Assembly: GCA_032158125.1 (NCBI GenBank)
Contig: JASKOT010000010.1
Coordinates: forward strand, 62,001-126,000
DNA: 64,000 bases
Direction: 5' to 3'
Origin: Papiliotrema nemorosa
Lineage: Eukaryota > Basidiomycota > Tremellomycetes > Tremellales > Rhynchogastremaceae
The notes under the pieces: generated by a model
What the model was told of the DNA's origin: nothing
What the model saw: only the letters and a program-made list of their open reading frames with translations
Database searches by the model: none
Made by a program: the position numbers and the translations under genes
Shown here: one piece after another, positions 23,462 to 34,970 of the stretch
How positions within the stretch are numbered: position 1 is the first letter of the stretch
How the letters are laid out: each line of letters begins with the position of its first letter

Positions 23462-26400
23462 ATGGACGACCCGGATCCTTCTTGGTACCTTGGGAGTTAT
23501 GATGAGACAATCCGAGAAGCCGTAAGCTCCACCGGCCCCCTTAGCATGACTGGGCCGGACTGAAATCACAGTATCAGATTTTGACTGGACCGCCATTGAA
23601 TCTCGAAGAGTTATCTCCTCCACCCTTCTCTAAAGCCCTTGAAGGGAAGATATACCATCTCCTCCACGACGTTTTATGCGAGTTTCCGGAATGTTTCGCC
23701 GGCATCGTGCTGGAGATCATACCTCCGTCACAGGCAAGATCCATCGGAGGGCCTCTCGCCCATGTGGCGCCTCCCGCTGCAACATGCCTTGTCATGCTTC
23801 AGAAAGAGCTTGAAGATCTGAGGGCAGCAAGAGATCGAGCGACGGAAGAAGAGGAAGAGGATTGGCACGCGAAGATTTTGGACGCAGGACACACCGACGA
23901 ATCGTTTTGGCTCCCCGCTCCAAGTCCTGAACAAGGCGATGAAGACCTCGAAATGGGACATGATTCTCAGCCGGAAGAAGGGGAACAAATAGAGGAGAAA
24001 CAAGCATCGGGGGCCTATGAACCAGGTGAGTATGCCGACGGGACTTAGCTGGAGTGTTGAACCCATCCGAAGGGCTAATAGAAAAGCGTCACCGACACTT
24101 CCAACATGTCCGGCTCACTTGTCACCTACAAAGCGTCTGAGCGAGCAACCCATTCAAGACACATCAAAGCGTCATCGAACATCATCTTCATTTAGTCCAA
24201 CGCCGATAACTCACGCGTTCAAGCGTTCTACTCCTCGTCCATTCGCTCGTACTACTTCAACTGTCTCGACATCATCTACCTCGACCTTCTCGCGTACGAC
24301 ATCCTCATCAACTACAACATCTGTCGCGACCACCACGGTCACCACTCCCGCAGGGTCTTTCTTCGCTCCGTCGCGAAACAACTCGAAAGAGTCGGAAGAG
24401 ATCAGATCGGAGTCCAAGTGGGAACGGCGTAAAGCATTACCCGCAGACGAAAGAAGAGTCTTGTGCACTCCTATCAACCCCTTACAAGCTCAGTTTCGGC
24501 GATTCGGCATTCGCTTCGAGGTGCAGTGGGAGATGGAGCGGATCCTCGCAAAACAAGAGTCGTTGTCATGGAAAGACATCAAGCTCAATCATATCACCCA
24601 GTTCATGGGCAACGCGGAGGATGTCTTGCCTCGTCTAGGAGGTATCCTACGCCAGATAGCGGCAGAGAAGGTGGATATTGAATCAGCTATCCCCACTCCA
24701 GCGTCCAACCCACGTCGAATCAGATTATGGCGAGAAATGGACAAGGAGGAGGAGAACATTCGATCCGGCAAAATTTCCACCAAATGCGAAGGCAAGATCG
24801 CTTATACAATCATAGTGAGACCTTGTGGAATCCGGCAAACGAACAAGGTGATACTGGGAGATATGGTACCTCCTCCTGAGCTCCCGCCCACCCAAGTCGC
24901 TCCTCCGGACAGAAGGGAGAACTCGCTGCGGTTCACGATGACGCTTTGCGAACCCGACATGCCTGGGAAAAGTTTCCGGCTAGCCAGGCGTTTCGGCTCA
25001 AGGAGGATCATCTCCTTCAAATTGATGGATTTCAAGTATGGCACTACGCGAGATGCGATGAATCTCTTCGTGGGTCGCATTTTGGAGGTGTGCGGCGTAC
25101 CCTTTCGAGCTGTCTGGGCACCCCATGATCGAGATTCGGTCTTTGCGATAGAGGTGGGCAACCCAGACCCCACGTCGAGATTGATGTCTACGATGCCTCC
25201 CTTTCCTGAGCTCTTCGCTAGTGAGTCGAACTGCTACGGGTCCGACCAGGGCTGACGTATAGTGTATAACGACCCTAGCCAGAAGCCATCACAGGCAATG
25301 GCTAAGTATGTTCACACTTCCATGCCAAAGCTAAAATCAGATGGGCTGCGAGACCACAGATCCTGTTCTCCGACTCGGAGGCCGCGACGTTGGTTGACCC
25401 ATCGGCAATCTTGATCGTTCCGGACATTGTGTCCACCTGTGCATCATCGTACCAGGAAGCTATGACTGAGCAGATACTCACCGATGGATGTGGACTCATG
25501 TGTACGTTGCGCCATCTGCGTCCTCGCTGACTGCAGCCGACTCCTTGGCTCGAAGACTCCGGCGGGACCCGAACGACATCCGTCCCTGTGTTGTGCAAAT
25601 CAGACTTGGGGGCTCGAAAGGTCTGTTAACGCTGATGGGCCCATCCCAGCATGAACGATACCCTGGCAAAGACGTAGTATTGCGGGACTCGATGGTTAAA
25701 GCCCTGTCGGCCCAGCAATACTCTTCAGATCCGTCACTACTGACTGTCGACGTTGTGCGATACGGGTATCTAAGAGTCGGTACCACTCTCTCTTCTGAGA
25801 CCATTGTCGGGATGCACCACAATGGAGTACCAGCCAAGACGTTCATCTACATGACTACCGAAGGTCTTGACGAGCTCAAAGATGCGTTTGTCCCCACTGC
25901 ACAGGAAGGTGAGAGCCGGGAGGACGTGCTCTGTCGACTAGTCACCAGCTGTTATCGCTTTGGAGGGATCGACACCGAGCGGAAGAAACGCGCTTGCGCC
26001 GAGGAGGGAGTCTCACTGCGGGCCATGGGTCTATCGGATAGGCGCGATGTCGAAGAGGATACGAAAGACGACGGACCGGGCGAACTCATACACGAGTCCG
26101 AGCAATATGGAATCGATCCCGTCAGTGGACAACCGGGATCCATAGCTGAGGCGTAAGTCTCACATGTAGACCTCGCTCATACCAGATTGATGATGGCCCT
26201 AATGGCCGGCTTCGATCCGCTCGAGTCACACTATACCAGCGCCAAACTACATCATCTCGTTTCCGCGCTGTCCGACACCATGATACGCAAGTTTCGTATC
26301 CCGATCGACCGGTCCATGTCTGCTTTCATCATTCCCGACGCTCAACAGGTGCTTCAGCCTAACGAGGTGTTCATCTCCTTCTCGACCAATTGCCCTCTCG

Positions 26401-27730
26401 ATCTAGAAACGGGATCTCCCATAACTCAGCTTTTAGGACCCGTTCTCGTCTTACGAGCACCTTGCAAGCTTCCCACCGATATCCGCAAATTCACCGCTGT
26501 GTACAAACCCGAGCTAGCCCAGCTTAAGGACTGTATCGTCATGTCGGCCAATGCTGAGCTTTGCAATCGGTCCCCAGCCAGCTTCTTGGGGGGTGGTGAT
26601 TATGACGGCGATACAGCTCAAATCTTCTGGGATCCCGCTTTGATTGAGCCCTTCCAAAACGCACACGAAGACTTCGCCAATCCTATCCCAGACTTTGTCG
26701 AGAACAACTTTGAACGCGATGTTGTCAAGGTGGAAGAGTTTCATGCGGCTTTACAGGCGGTAGGTGCAGATGAGGAGACGGTTATTGCGAATCAGCAGCA
26801 CTTCCTCCTTGGAGCACTACAAGGTGATAGATCGACTGCCAATTGTGAGTGCGAAGTATGTTCTCTGGGCTGATGCAGATTCCGATTTGCACGGGAATGC
26901 AGTGTACAAGCTCGGGTACGATCATCCAGAGACCATTCGTCTTGCTCACATGTAAGACTACTTTGCGAGATCACGCTCACGGCAGGTTCTGCCATGTGCT
27001 GGACGCGCGGAAGAGCGGTCTGACAGTGAGACCACGGGTCAAGCGGATCGATGAGACGAAGTACGGAGGTCAAGTTGCGTGGAGGGCGTGGAAGAAGAAC
27101 GATGAGAAGAAGAATACCATCGTTGAAAAGGTTGAAGTCGTTCGGAATTCGCGGAAGCTCGGACCCTTCATCGTGAGTGAACATCCTACGTATCGTCTGA
27201 CCATCTAGCTGGATGATCTGATGGCTGCGGGCCAGACTCATCGAAGGGGAATGATGGCGTTCTTCCCCGAACAACCCGTCGTCAGCTCCCACGCCGATCA
27301 CAATGAGCTCTCGGCGCTTTGGTTTCGGATCAAAGATCGGCCCCACGTACAAGGCCAGGTTCAATTGGTCTTACACCACGTCACGGCGTGCTTCCAGATC
27401 TGGTCGGGCATCCGAGTTCCCGGCAGACGTATTGATGGACCTATAGTCGAAGTGTACCGAACGATCAAAGCTGGTGGAACAACCAATCTCTCCCCGAGAA
27501 AGGTTTACAATGGACAGATGACACCTTCAAAGGGCAAACGGAGAGGAGATGCGGTAGAATTGTCCAGGTTGACGCAAATGCGCCAACTGGCCGAAGTATG
27601 GCGCGACGAACTGACTCCACTGGATGTGCCAGATCTGTCAATGTACGGAGACGCTGATATCTTGAGAAGGATCAAGGTGTCTTGTGGGGCGACACTGAAT
27701 CCTTACAAGCCGAAACAGACTTTCGTGTAG
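23462..27730 (+). CDS. RDP1: RNA-dependent RNA polymerase (QDE-1/Rdp1 type)
   Basis: Multi-exon gene from ATG 23462 to TAG 27728-27730, roughly 1,250-1,300 residues. The catalytic double-psi barrel motif of eukaryotic RdRPs is clear: GGGDYDGDTAQIFWD, with the DYDGD codons at 26598-26612. Other RdRP features are DGCGLMSDSLARRLR (rebuilt over the intron at about 25501-25535), VQIRLGGSKGLLTL, and CIVMSANAELCNRSPASFLG. These enzymes make double-stranded RNA in RNA interference. The N-terminal third holds a Ser/Thr-rich, probably disordered stretch (about 24170-24400). Introns are very short: for example 26153-26185 (33 nt), 26845-26878 (34 nt), 26952-26985 (34 nt) and 27173-27208 (36 nt). The intron at 24026-24086 uses a CTAAT branch site just before AAAAG. 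No lesion was seen, so the gene looks functional. Confidence 0.93.
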
Positions 27731-28626
27731 GTGTCCTTTGGAGCTCGGTTTAGGTGAGTCTGATGGGCTAGATTCGACATGGACTTTGCCACGACTTGCG
27801 CTATCAAAGCTTCTTCCAGGGGGGAAGTTGCCAGTGTTTTGACCGGCGTAGCAAAGTGCCTCAAACCGAGCTGGAGGGGGAGAAGCGGGGTGGAGGTGTG
27901 ACCGCGTGCGACAGATGACCCTGCATTATGTTTTCGAATCTCAAGGCCGGTGTCTGATAGATTCATAGATGTCATAGGTTGGAGCCCAGGAGGGGATGAA
28001 CGGTCATACACATCCGGTTTCCCCCGTTGAATGAGGGGTGTGAGGGGTAATCCGACTACGAGCGACGTTTTCGAATCTAGCGCGAGGATCCCCACGGACG
28101 CCTATATGTCGGACAAGCTGTTCGGGAAGCCTAACTTTTGAGCTCCATGGCGTGGTTCCGACGGCCGACAGTTGACCGAGGTCTACACGGTCTACACCCC
28201 GCAACAAAAATTTCGAATTTCGTCGTGGTACTCGCCCCGTCTGACTTGCTGTCCAATCAAACGTGCCGCAAATGCCATTGCCGCATGCATGACCCTGTCT
28301 TATCACAGGGATCCCGTGCTCATCAGGGTCAGAACCCCGTGTCATTTCTCTTGGGAGTGACTATACTTAGCCCTCTATTTGTTTGGCACCACCGGAGCAG
28401 ACCGGGTCCCCCTTTGTCTTTTCGAATACTTCTCCATGCTCGCTTGACAGAGGTCTCCAATGTTCGAGATGGCTTATAAATCTTCAAGAAATGCCCCGCT
28501 GGCCCACTTGCCCCAGGTCTCTAACACACACCAAACTGAAATATAGACTGGACTTTGGAATCTGACTATTCTCATTCGACCTCGCTTTGAAACAGATCTC
28601 CCTACCCCGCTCGACCATCCTCAACA
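27731..28626. promoter_or_regulatory. Upstream region of the sugar transporter
   Basis: 896 bases between RDP1 and the MFS transporter. A TTATAAAT box at 28474-28481 lies about 150 bases before the transporter ATG. A minus-strand open stretch (27703-28095) overlaps the RDP1 stop but starts with GTG, has an in-frame stop just upstream and matches nothing I know. Confidence 0.45.
28474..28481 (+). promoter_or_regulatory. TATA-like box of the MFS transporter
   Basis: TTATAAAT about 146 bases upstream of the start codon at 28627, at a distance usual for regulated fungal promoters. Transporter genes of this kind are commonly regulated by carbon source; that is inference here. Confidence 0.4.
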
Positions 28627-30395
28627 ATGAAGACGATATTAGGCCTCCGAGGGGAAGCCCTCCAATCACTGATGAACTTCCTCGTGGTCGTTCCCGTTTT
28701 CTTGGCTATGGGTTTCTCCCTATCCTTTTTGGGTGGAGTGACACGATACCATTCATTCTACACCCTCTTCCCAAAGATTGACACGGTCACCACCACCGGA
28801 GCAGTCAAGAGTCACAACTCGTTGATCCAGGGTACATCGGTCTCGTCGTTAAACCTTGGAGCTGCGGTGGGATGTCTATCTACCATGTACCTCGGAAACA
28901 AACTAGGAAGGAGGAAGACGGTCATGTTGGGCGCTACGATTGCTCTGGCCGGTACTGCTTTACAATGTTCAGCTTTTAGCCTGGCTCAATTGATCATCTC
29001 GCGTCGTAAGCGCTGTCTATATCCAGCTGATAAGGCTGACGCGTAGTCATCTTGGGTTCCGGTCTCGGTCTCATGTCTTCGACTGTCCCAGTCTGGCAAT
29101 CGGAAACCAGCAAGGTGCACAAACGAGGTCACCATGTCATCATCGACGGTATCTGCATCGCCGCAGGAATTGCCATGGCCTCTTGGCTCACCTTTGGCTT
29201 TTCAAAAGCCGAGACTACTTCGTCTTGGAACTGGAGACTTCCTTGGTACGTCAACCTCGCCTCTAATGTAAGACCACTTGCTCACGTTCAGCATGACCAC
29301 TGGTGTCCTCGCCATTGTCGTTCTTTGCTTCACTCTCTTCTTCCCAGAATCACCTCGATGGCTCGCTCTCAAAGGTCGAAACGCCGAAGCGCGAGAGGTC
29401 ATTGCCCTCGTAGACGATGTCGACCCCGATAGCGAGCACGTCAGCTTCATCCTCGCTTCCATCACCTCGGTCAACGAGCATTCTGCCGAGTCGGCCTCTT
29501 TCACTAGTCTGTTCAAATACGGCAAGGAGAAGATGCTTTACCGATTGATTCTCGCTTCCGCGACTCAGCTCTTTTCGCAAATGTCTGGATCGGCTCTGAT
29601 CACCTACTACTCTGAACAGCTCTTCTCCACCGTCGGACTCTCGCATGATCTTTCCAAGATCCTCGGAGCTACCGACCTGACTTTCAAGCTTATTTGCTGC
29701 TTTATCCCCTTCTTGACTATTGAGCGAGCTGGACGAAGAAAGCTCTTGATCATCGCTGCATCTGGAATGAGCACTTGCATGGTGAGTGAACACATTTCTT
29801 CACGGTCAGATCGCTCACTCGCAGTTCTGCTTGGCAATCTGCGGATCTCAAGTCACTGAGGATAACTTGGCCCCGGCTTACGTCGCCATCGTCTTTGCCT
29901 TTGTTTTCGTCTTCTTCTACCCGATCGGTTTCCTCGGTGTCAACTTTTTGTACTCTCAAGAAGTCATCACTACCCGATACCGAGCTCCTGCTTCGGGTAT
30001 TTCAACGGCTGTCCACTGGCTCTCTGCCTTTGTCGTTGCTTGTGAGTCATTCTCAGCCCACACAACACCTCGAGCTAATGAAAGTGACCACACCTATCGG
30101 ATTCGCCTCCTTGGGATGGAAGTTCTACCTCGTGTGGGCTGCCGTAGCCATCAGTATCATCCCCTCTGTCTACTTCTTCTACCCCGAAACGACAGGTCTT
30201 TCGGTTGAAGAGATTGACCAAGTGTTCATCGACTCGCCCAGCGTGCTTGCTACAGTCGGGATCGCCAAGGCCAGGCGGCAGGAGAAATTGTCGAACCCCG
30301 CACCGGAACCTAGCGGTGTGGAGCATTTCGACGAAGCTACATTGAAGAAGAACCAGGAGAGACTCGAGGAAGCTATCGCTAGAGAGCGGGTTTAA
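28627..30395 (+). CDS. MFS sugar transporter
   Basis: Five exons, ATG 28627 to TAA at 30393-30395, about 520 residues. Typical 12-helix major facilitator of the sugar porter family: first helix VPVFLAMGFSLSFLGGVTRY, the loop 2-3 motif GNKLGRRKTVMLGA, the PESPRWL signature (FFPESPRWLALKGR), loop 8-9 ERAGRRKLLI, and the final PETTGLSVEEIDQVF. It is expected in the plasma membrane carrying hexoses or related sugars with protons; the substrate cannot be read from the sequence. Introns fall at about 29006-29046, 29245-29292, 29781-29823 and 30041-30085, the joins restoring helices. No neighbouring sugar-metabolism genes. Confidence 0.92.
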
Positions 30396-31265
30396 GCAAT
30401 TGGTTAGAAGGTATAGACGTAGAATATAGAAGTATAGAAGTAGATGCAAAATCGATGCGAGATGTCTCGATGAGATGAGTTGGGGTGAGCATTTTGGCGC
30501 GGAATCCCCCGGGGGGGGCGCGTCGTCCGATCAACCCATGTTGTTTCACACTCTTCTGTTGCTTCTTCTACCTCGATCACCCTCATCTCACAGATGTCGT
30601 TCTCGGCTGGCGTACTGTTCGTGAAAAGGCGAGACCGACAGCCAGGATGAAACGGGAAGGCTGCGTAGGGTCCAAGAATCTGGCGGGAGGGGTCTGATCG
30701 CGTTGAACAATACGGATCCCCATCATGTTTGATGAAACGCAGCTCAAGCGGTCAATCTCGACACACACACACAACAAGGGGGGGAAGGGGATACACACAG
30801 CCTCTATTGTCTCCTCACACACACTGACCTCTCTATCAGGCTCGATAGACTAACACGACAAACTCACACAATAGATATCCTTTGCATTCTCACTCGCGCC
30901 CTGCGCCCCTCTCCGAAGCCCATCTGCCCGAAGTACGAGGACGCCCAGTGACAACTGCAAGGCACAAGCTGTCGATCACAACACGCTCCGGTTGACACAT
31001 AGACGGTGGACATCTACTCGACCACATCGTCTCATACACTCCGGCCCACTCGACATTGTCTTGTCTTGCTTATTATTCCTCTGACATTTCTAGGTCAACC
31101 CCCTTATCCCGCTGTCCAACCTTCCCTCTGCCTCTTCAAATCACATACACATACCACACCACCTATCACACTACACTGCTAGACCCCTCCAGCTCCTCTG
31201 CGCGTCCCCTTCCGACCACCTTTGTCGCGCTCGATAGACCTTTAAAGGCAGTCGCATCATCCACC
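30396..31265. other. Intergenic: transporter 3' flank and arrestin leader
   Basis: 870 bases. Contains a C5G8 block (30506-30518), an (AC)6 tract (30761-30772), and a strongly pyrimidine-rich stretch (about 31020-31260) that is probably the leader of the arrestin-like gene. No gene recognised. Confidence 0.5.
30761..30772. repeat. (AC)6 microsatellite
   Basis: Six AC units followed by ACAACA, in the 5' flank of the arrestin-like gene. Confidence 0.7.
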
Positions 31266-33618
31266 ATGCCTTTCCCACAAAACCCCCCTTCAGGCTTCTC
31301 GACACTGCCTTGCAATACCACTCCAACGCTCACTCCTTTACGTCTCAGCGGGTCCAGTACAAGACCCCTTTCTGGCCGACCTCTCGCCGACAATCAGAGT
31401 GCAGCGTTGAACATCCCCTCTCCTGTTACTCCTCCAAGATCTTCCTCGAATTTGCACGACCCAACGAAACGATCTTCTTCACCTTGTACACCTCGAGGTC
31501 TCAAGCGTAGTAGACGAGCAGCTCCTTCTCCATCTCCAGTGACGTCCAAACCGCAGTATCTATCACCTCTATCACCTACCATCACTACCTATAACTTTTC
31601 CCCTCTACTCTTCCCCACTGGACCGCGACCCGGCCACCGACACTTGCAGAGACCCACTACAGACATGTCCTTCCTCTCGACTCTCCAACCCAACTTTCTC
31701 TCCGCCAAGGTGGACCTGACCTTTGATAATGAGGGAAAGGTGGAAATGGTCGGAGGACCCAATACCGGGTGAGTCTTGCCACAACGCCACGAGGTGCGTT
31801 GACGATTAGAACAACCTACTCGCTTCCTGGACACGTTTTGATCGCCGTGCCAGCCCTACCTTCCACGCTCGATGGCAAGGTCCGAGCTATCCGACACCTG
31901 GTCATCAAGGTCGAGGGCAAGTCCGAGTTCTTCGATGAAGAAGGTGAGGCTCGTGTTAGCAGAGTGGCGCTGATCACCAGGTCGATACACCCCTATGCGG
32001 TTGTTTGCCCATGCTATCCGACTGGCTTCCAAGCAACATCCTCTTCTCATTCCGGCGCAAGACCCCGCTCGTCCAAGATCGAGTCACGTTCACCTAGCGG
32101 TCCCTTTCGACCTTCGTCTTCCCGGCTGGCTGCCCCCCACGTTCCTTGCCGACATGACAAACACCTCGTATGGCTGTATGGCGGAGATGCAAGTCTCCTG
32201 GCTTGACGGCACACTCAGGGGAGTCAAGCCGAAAACCCTCGTGTCCAACCCATCTCTCAATGCCGCGGCGTCCACCAGGTCGAGCTCCAAGTTTACCGAG
32301 TTCACCGTCCGCCGACACCGCATACCGATGACTATCAATGGTCGAGTGCCTGAACGTGCCGAGCGTCATTTCACCCTGCGGCCTGGCACAACCAACAACA
32401 ACAGCCCCATTGAATGCATCTTGACGGTACCCGAGTGGGTCGACATCAACGGCGAGGAAAAATCACTCAGAGTCAGCTTGCGTATCCGAGCCAGAAGACA
32501 GTCTTCGTCCGCTTTAGGCTCAGAGGTGGAACAGGCTGTACCAGCGGCCGACAATCTTTCATCGATGGCTTCATCCCCGGCGCCTGAGGGAGTGTCTGAG
32601 ATGACATCTGCACAGGTGAACGATGTCTCGGAAGCGACTTCTACCCCGATGGAGCGGTCTTCTGCATGTTGCGTAAATCACAAGCCATCGAACCAGGTGC
32701 TGGTGTGCATGAAGGAGCTTGGAATGGAGGTGGAAGAGGTTGAGCGGTTCACGTGAGTTTGGCTCTCCAGCCATACGAATGAGCTGACAGATTAGTTCCC
32801 ACCCTCTCCCAACGTTCACCTCGCTCTACCCTGTTCCAGTCGAACAACCATCCAGAGGCTCGATTGAGCACTCGCTCATTTCGCCTCGACCGATCTATGC
32901 CTCCTCAGCGTTCCTTGGAACCCCAAATGATAGCATTCCCTTCCGAGGGTTACGGACCCGACAATGCCTCTTGGCTGAAGATGGTAACCAGCGAAACTTC
33001 ACGTTTGATGACGAGGGACTCGCTTTGGGAGATATGTGGCGCAAGGTGAATGTCGTCCTGCCCATGCCAAACATTGCGAAACGCGGAGACCCTAGAAATG
33101 GCGGCCGACCTAAGGCGGAGATGGACAGCCCATTCTTGCGCATCAAGCAGATTCTCAAGGTCCGATTGGTTTGTCGACATCCGGGAGTGGATCAGGACAC
33201 GGTCATAGTCCTCTCCACGCCCATCCGATTCGGAACCACACTTGATACTGTCCCCGACGCTCGGCCGGAAACATATCTGCCCGCTTACGTGCAACTTTTC
33301 CACGAGAATGGAGACTTGCGAGAATGCGACCCCCTTCCAGTGTACACGAAGCATGCCGAAGTCGAAGTTGAAGAGGGAACAAGCGAGGAGATTGCACCTG
33401 TCCCAGATTACAAAAGTCTCTACCCGACCGCACCATCTCGACCCATCTCGCCAAGCTCGTCTTACCGATCTCCAAGCCCTTCGACCACTTCGACTTCAGA
33501 CACGGATACGACCGACTCGGAAACGTCCTTCTCTGGCGCGTCGTCCTCTTCATGGTTCCATCCTGGTACCGGCTTGTCCAAGGCTCCCATCCCGGTTGCC
33601 TTTCCAGCGATTGTGTAA
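31266..33618 (+). CDS. Arrestin-like (ART-type) protein
   Basis: Four exons. The ATG at 31266 sits in a perfect CCACCATGC context. The N-terminal ~150 residues are Pro/Ser-rich and disordered. Then comes the arrestin N fold (TTYSLPGHVLIAVPALPSTL, HLVIKVEGKSEFFDEEG, HLAVPFDLRLPGWLPPTF) and a C-terminal arrestin part with RHRIPMTINGRVPERAERHF and RIKQILKVRLVCRHPGVD. A Ser/Thr-rich acidic tail follows (TSTSDTDTTDSETSFSG). Fungal alpha-arrestins recruit the Rsp5 ubiquitin ligase to plasma-membrane transporters for endocytosis. No classical PPxY is visible, but LPAY and VPDY variants (about 33280-33420) might serve. It sits beside a sugar transporter gene, which could be chance. Confidence 0.78.
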
Positions 33619-33862
33619 AGGTCTCTGAGGTCTCTCCATCTCTCAAGCGCCTCTGTCAGGCTGCCTAGATCGTTCCCTTCTCATTTCCTTCTCATCTTGA
33701 CGATCATCATCGCACCGCATTCTTACCAATGACTTCGACCCCTTACGACTTAATGATAGCATGTAGATACCACCTGTGCATGAATCCGCCTGTCCTGTTT
33801 GATTGAGATCGGTTGCACCCATAGAGATCGATGCATACAAGCTGGAACCGACTGAGACCATG

Positions 33863-34761
33863 TCATTGTGTGAGGTACCCCAGCTCGATTTCATCTCCGT
33901 TGTGACTGTCCGGCGCCCACCCAGTATCCAGCTCTGTCCGCATCTCCCGCTTCACACATAGCTGCCCGTCAGCGAAGATCTTTCGGCATCACGGCCGACA
34001 CTCACCTGCTCCGCAACAACAATCATCATGATCGCGCCAGTCGACATGACCACCCAGAAGAATATCGATGTTGGGAATGCCTTGGCATAATAGGAGGTGA
34101 GGATAAGATGTATGAAGGTTAGTGTGAGTGAAAAGTCGAGTATGTGCGTCGGGCGCCTGATCAGGTAATACAAGGGGGCAATACTACCCATCAGCACGAC
34201 TCGAGGCAAGGAGGCGGAGAAGGCTACGCACTCGATGGAGCAAGCCACTATCCAGGCAAAGGCAATGAGCCATCCTCTGAAATCGTCTACGCCAAAATCC
34301 CAGTTATCCAGGTTTTCGGTATCCCCCTCCGGCGCCGGCGTCTCTACCGTTCCTTCCGTCGTCTCTTCGACCACCTCACCAATCTGTTTTCCTCCGGCCC
34401 ATGCACCTCGTAGACGTCGCCACGAATCTGTGGCGGAGAAGTCGAGTAGCCCGTGAAACTGATTTTGAGAGATGGTAGGTCTAGCAGCCATCTCACGCCA
34501 GTCGAGTATATGCCCCACGGTGTTGGGTCCTCCAGAATATGTGAGGATGGTCGGATTGGTGAGTGTGAGTAGAGGTGGGAGAAATAGCGAGAGAGTAAGG
34601 TAGTGGATAGCTTGGAGGGATATTATCTGTGATATAAGTCGCATGGAATGGCTGAAAGGAATGGGTATTCACTTGACATATCAGTCTGCATTGTTAGTGC
34701 ATAACCAAAAAAAAGGCTCTTTCGAAACTCACAGTACAGGATCCCATCCCTGTATACGCAT
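33863..34761 (-). CDS. SYS1: SYS1-like Golgi membrane protein
   Basis: Four exons. The first encodes MRIQGWDPVL, the tiny next exon LICQ, and the third starts IISLQAIHYLTLSLFLPPLL. This WDP...Q...Q...YY/HY pattern is the SYS1 N-terminus. Later helices include LDFSLTLTFIHLILTSYYAK and FPTSIFFWVVMSTGAIMMIV. The last exon (after an intron beginning GTGAGT right after VVAEQ) gives LCVKREMRTELDTGW and stops at 33863-33865. SYS1 is a four-helix Golgi protein that recruits Arl3/ARFRP1 for vesicle tethering. An acidic insertion of about 60 residues between helices 1 and 2 is longer than in yeast. It shares a 209-base divergent promoter with POM152. Confidence 0.88.
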
Positions 34762-34970
34762 GGCGAATGGCTCGTATCTTCTCTCGGTCGACAATTGGTG
34801 TAGAGTGAAGTCGGTGGTCGTTGGGGGTATGATGGGGAATGATGGACGATCAGACGGAGTTGCCACCCAAACTCCGTTTTCTCAGTGTTTCAAACGTCAC
34901 TTTGTACACTTCAACCATCCTCCATCTCATCACTGGCAACATTCGGCTCGCATGCCTAGCTTATAGCATC
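34762..34970. promoter_or_regulatory. Divergent promoter: SYS1 / POM152 with inverted repeat
   Basis: Only 209 bases separate the two start codons. A perfect 8-base inverted repeat, ACGGAGTT at 34854-34861 and AACTCCGT at 34870-34877, lies mid-interval with an 8-base spacer. It could be a binding site for a dimeric regulator serving both genes. Confidence 0.45.

Noticed and set aside
27703..28095. Minus-strand 130-codon open frame overlapping the RDP1 stop
   Set aside because: Begins with GTG, has an in-frame stop just upstream, no clear upstream exon and no family resemblance. It could still be a small gene's last exon but I cannot support it.
30506..30518. C5G8 block as a possible G-quadruplex or regulatory signal
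   Set aside because: A single G run without the further G tracts needed for a quadruplex; most likely simple 3'-flank sequence.
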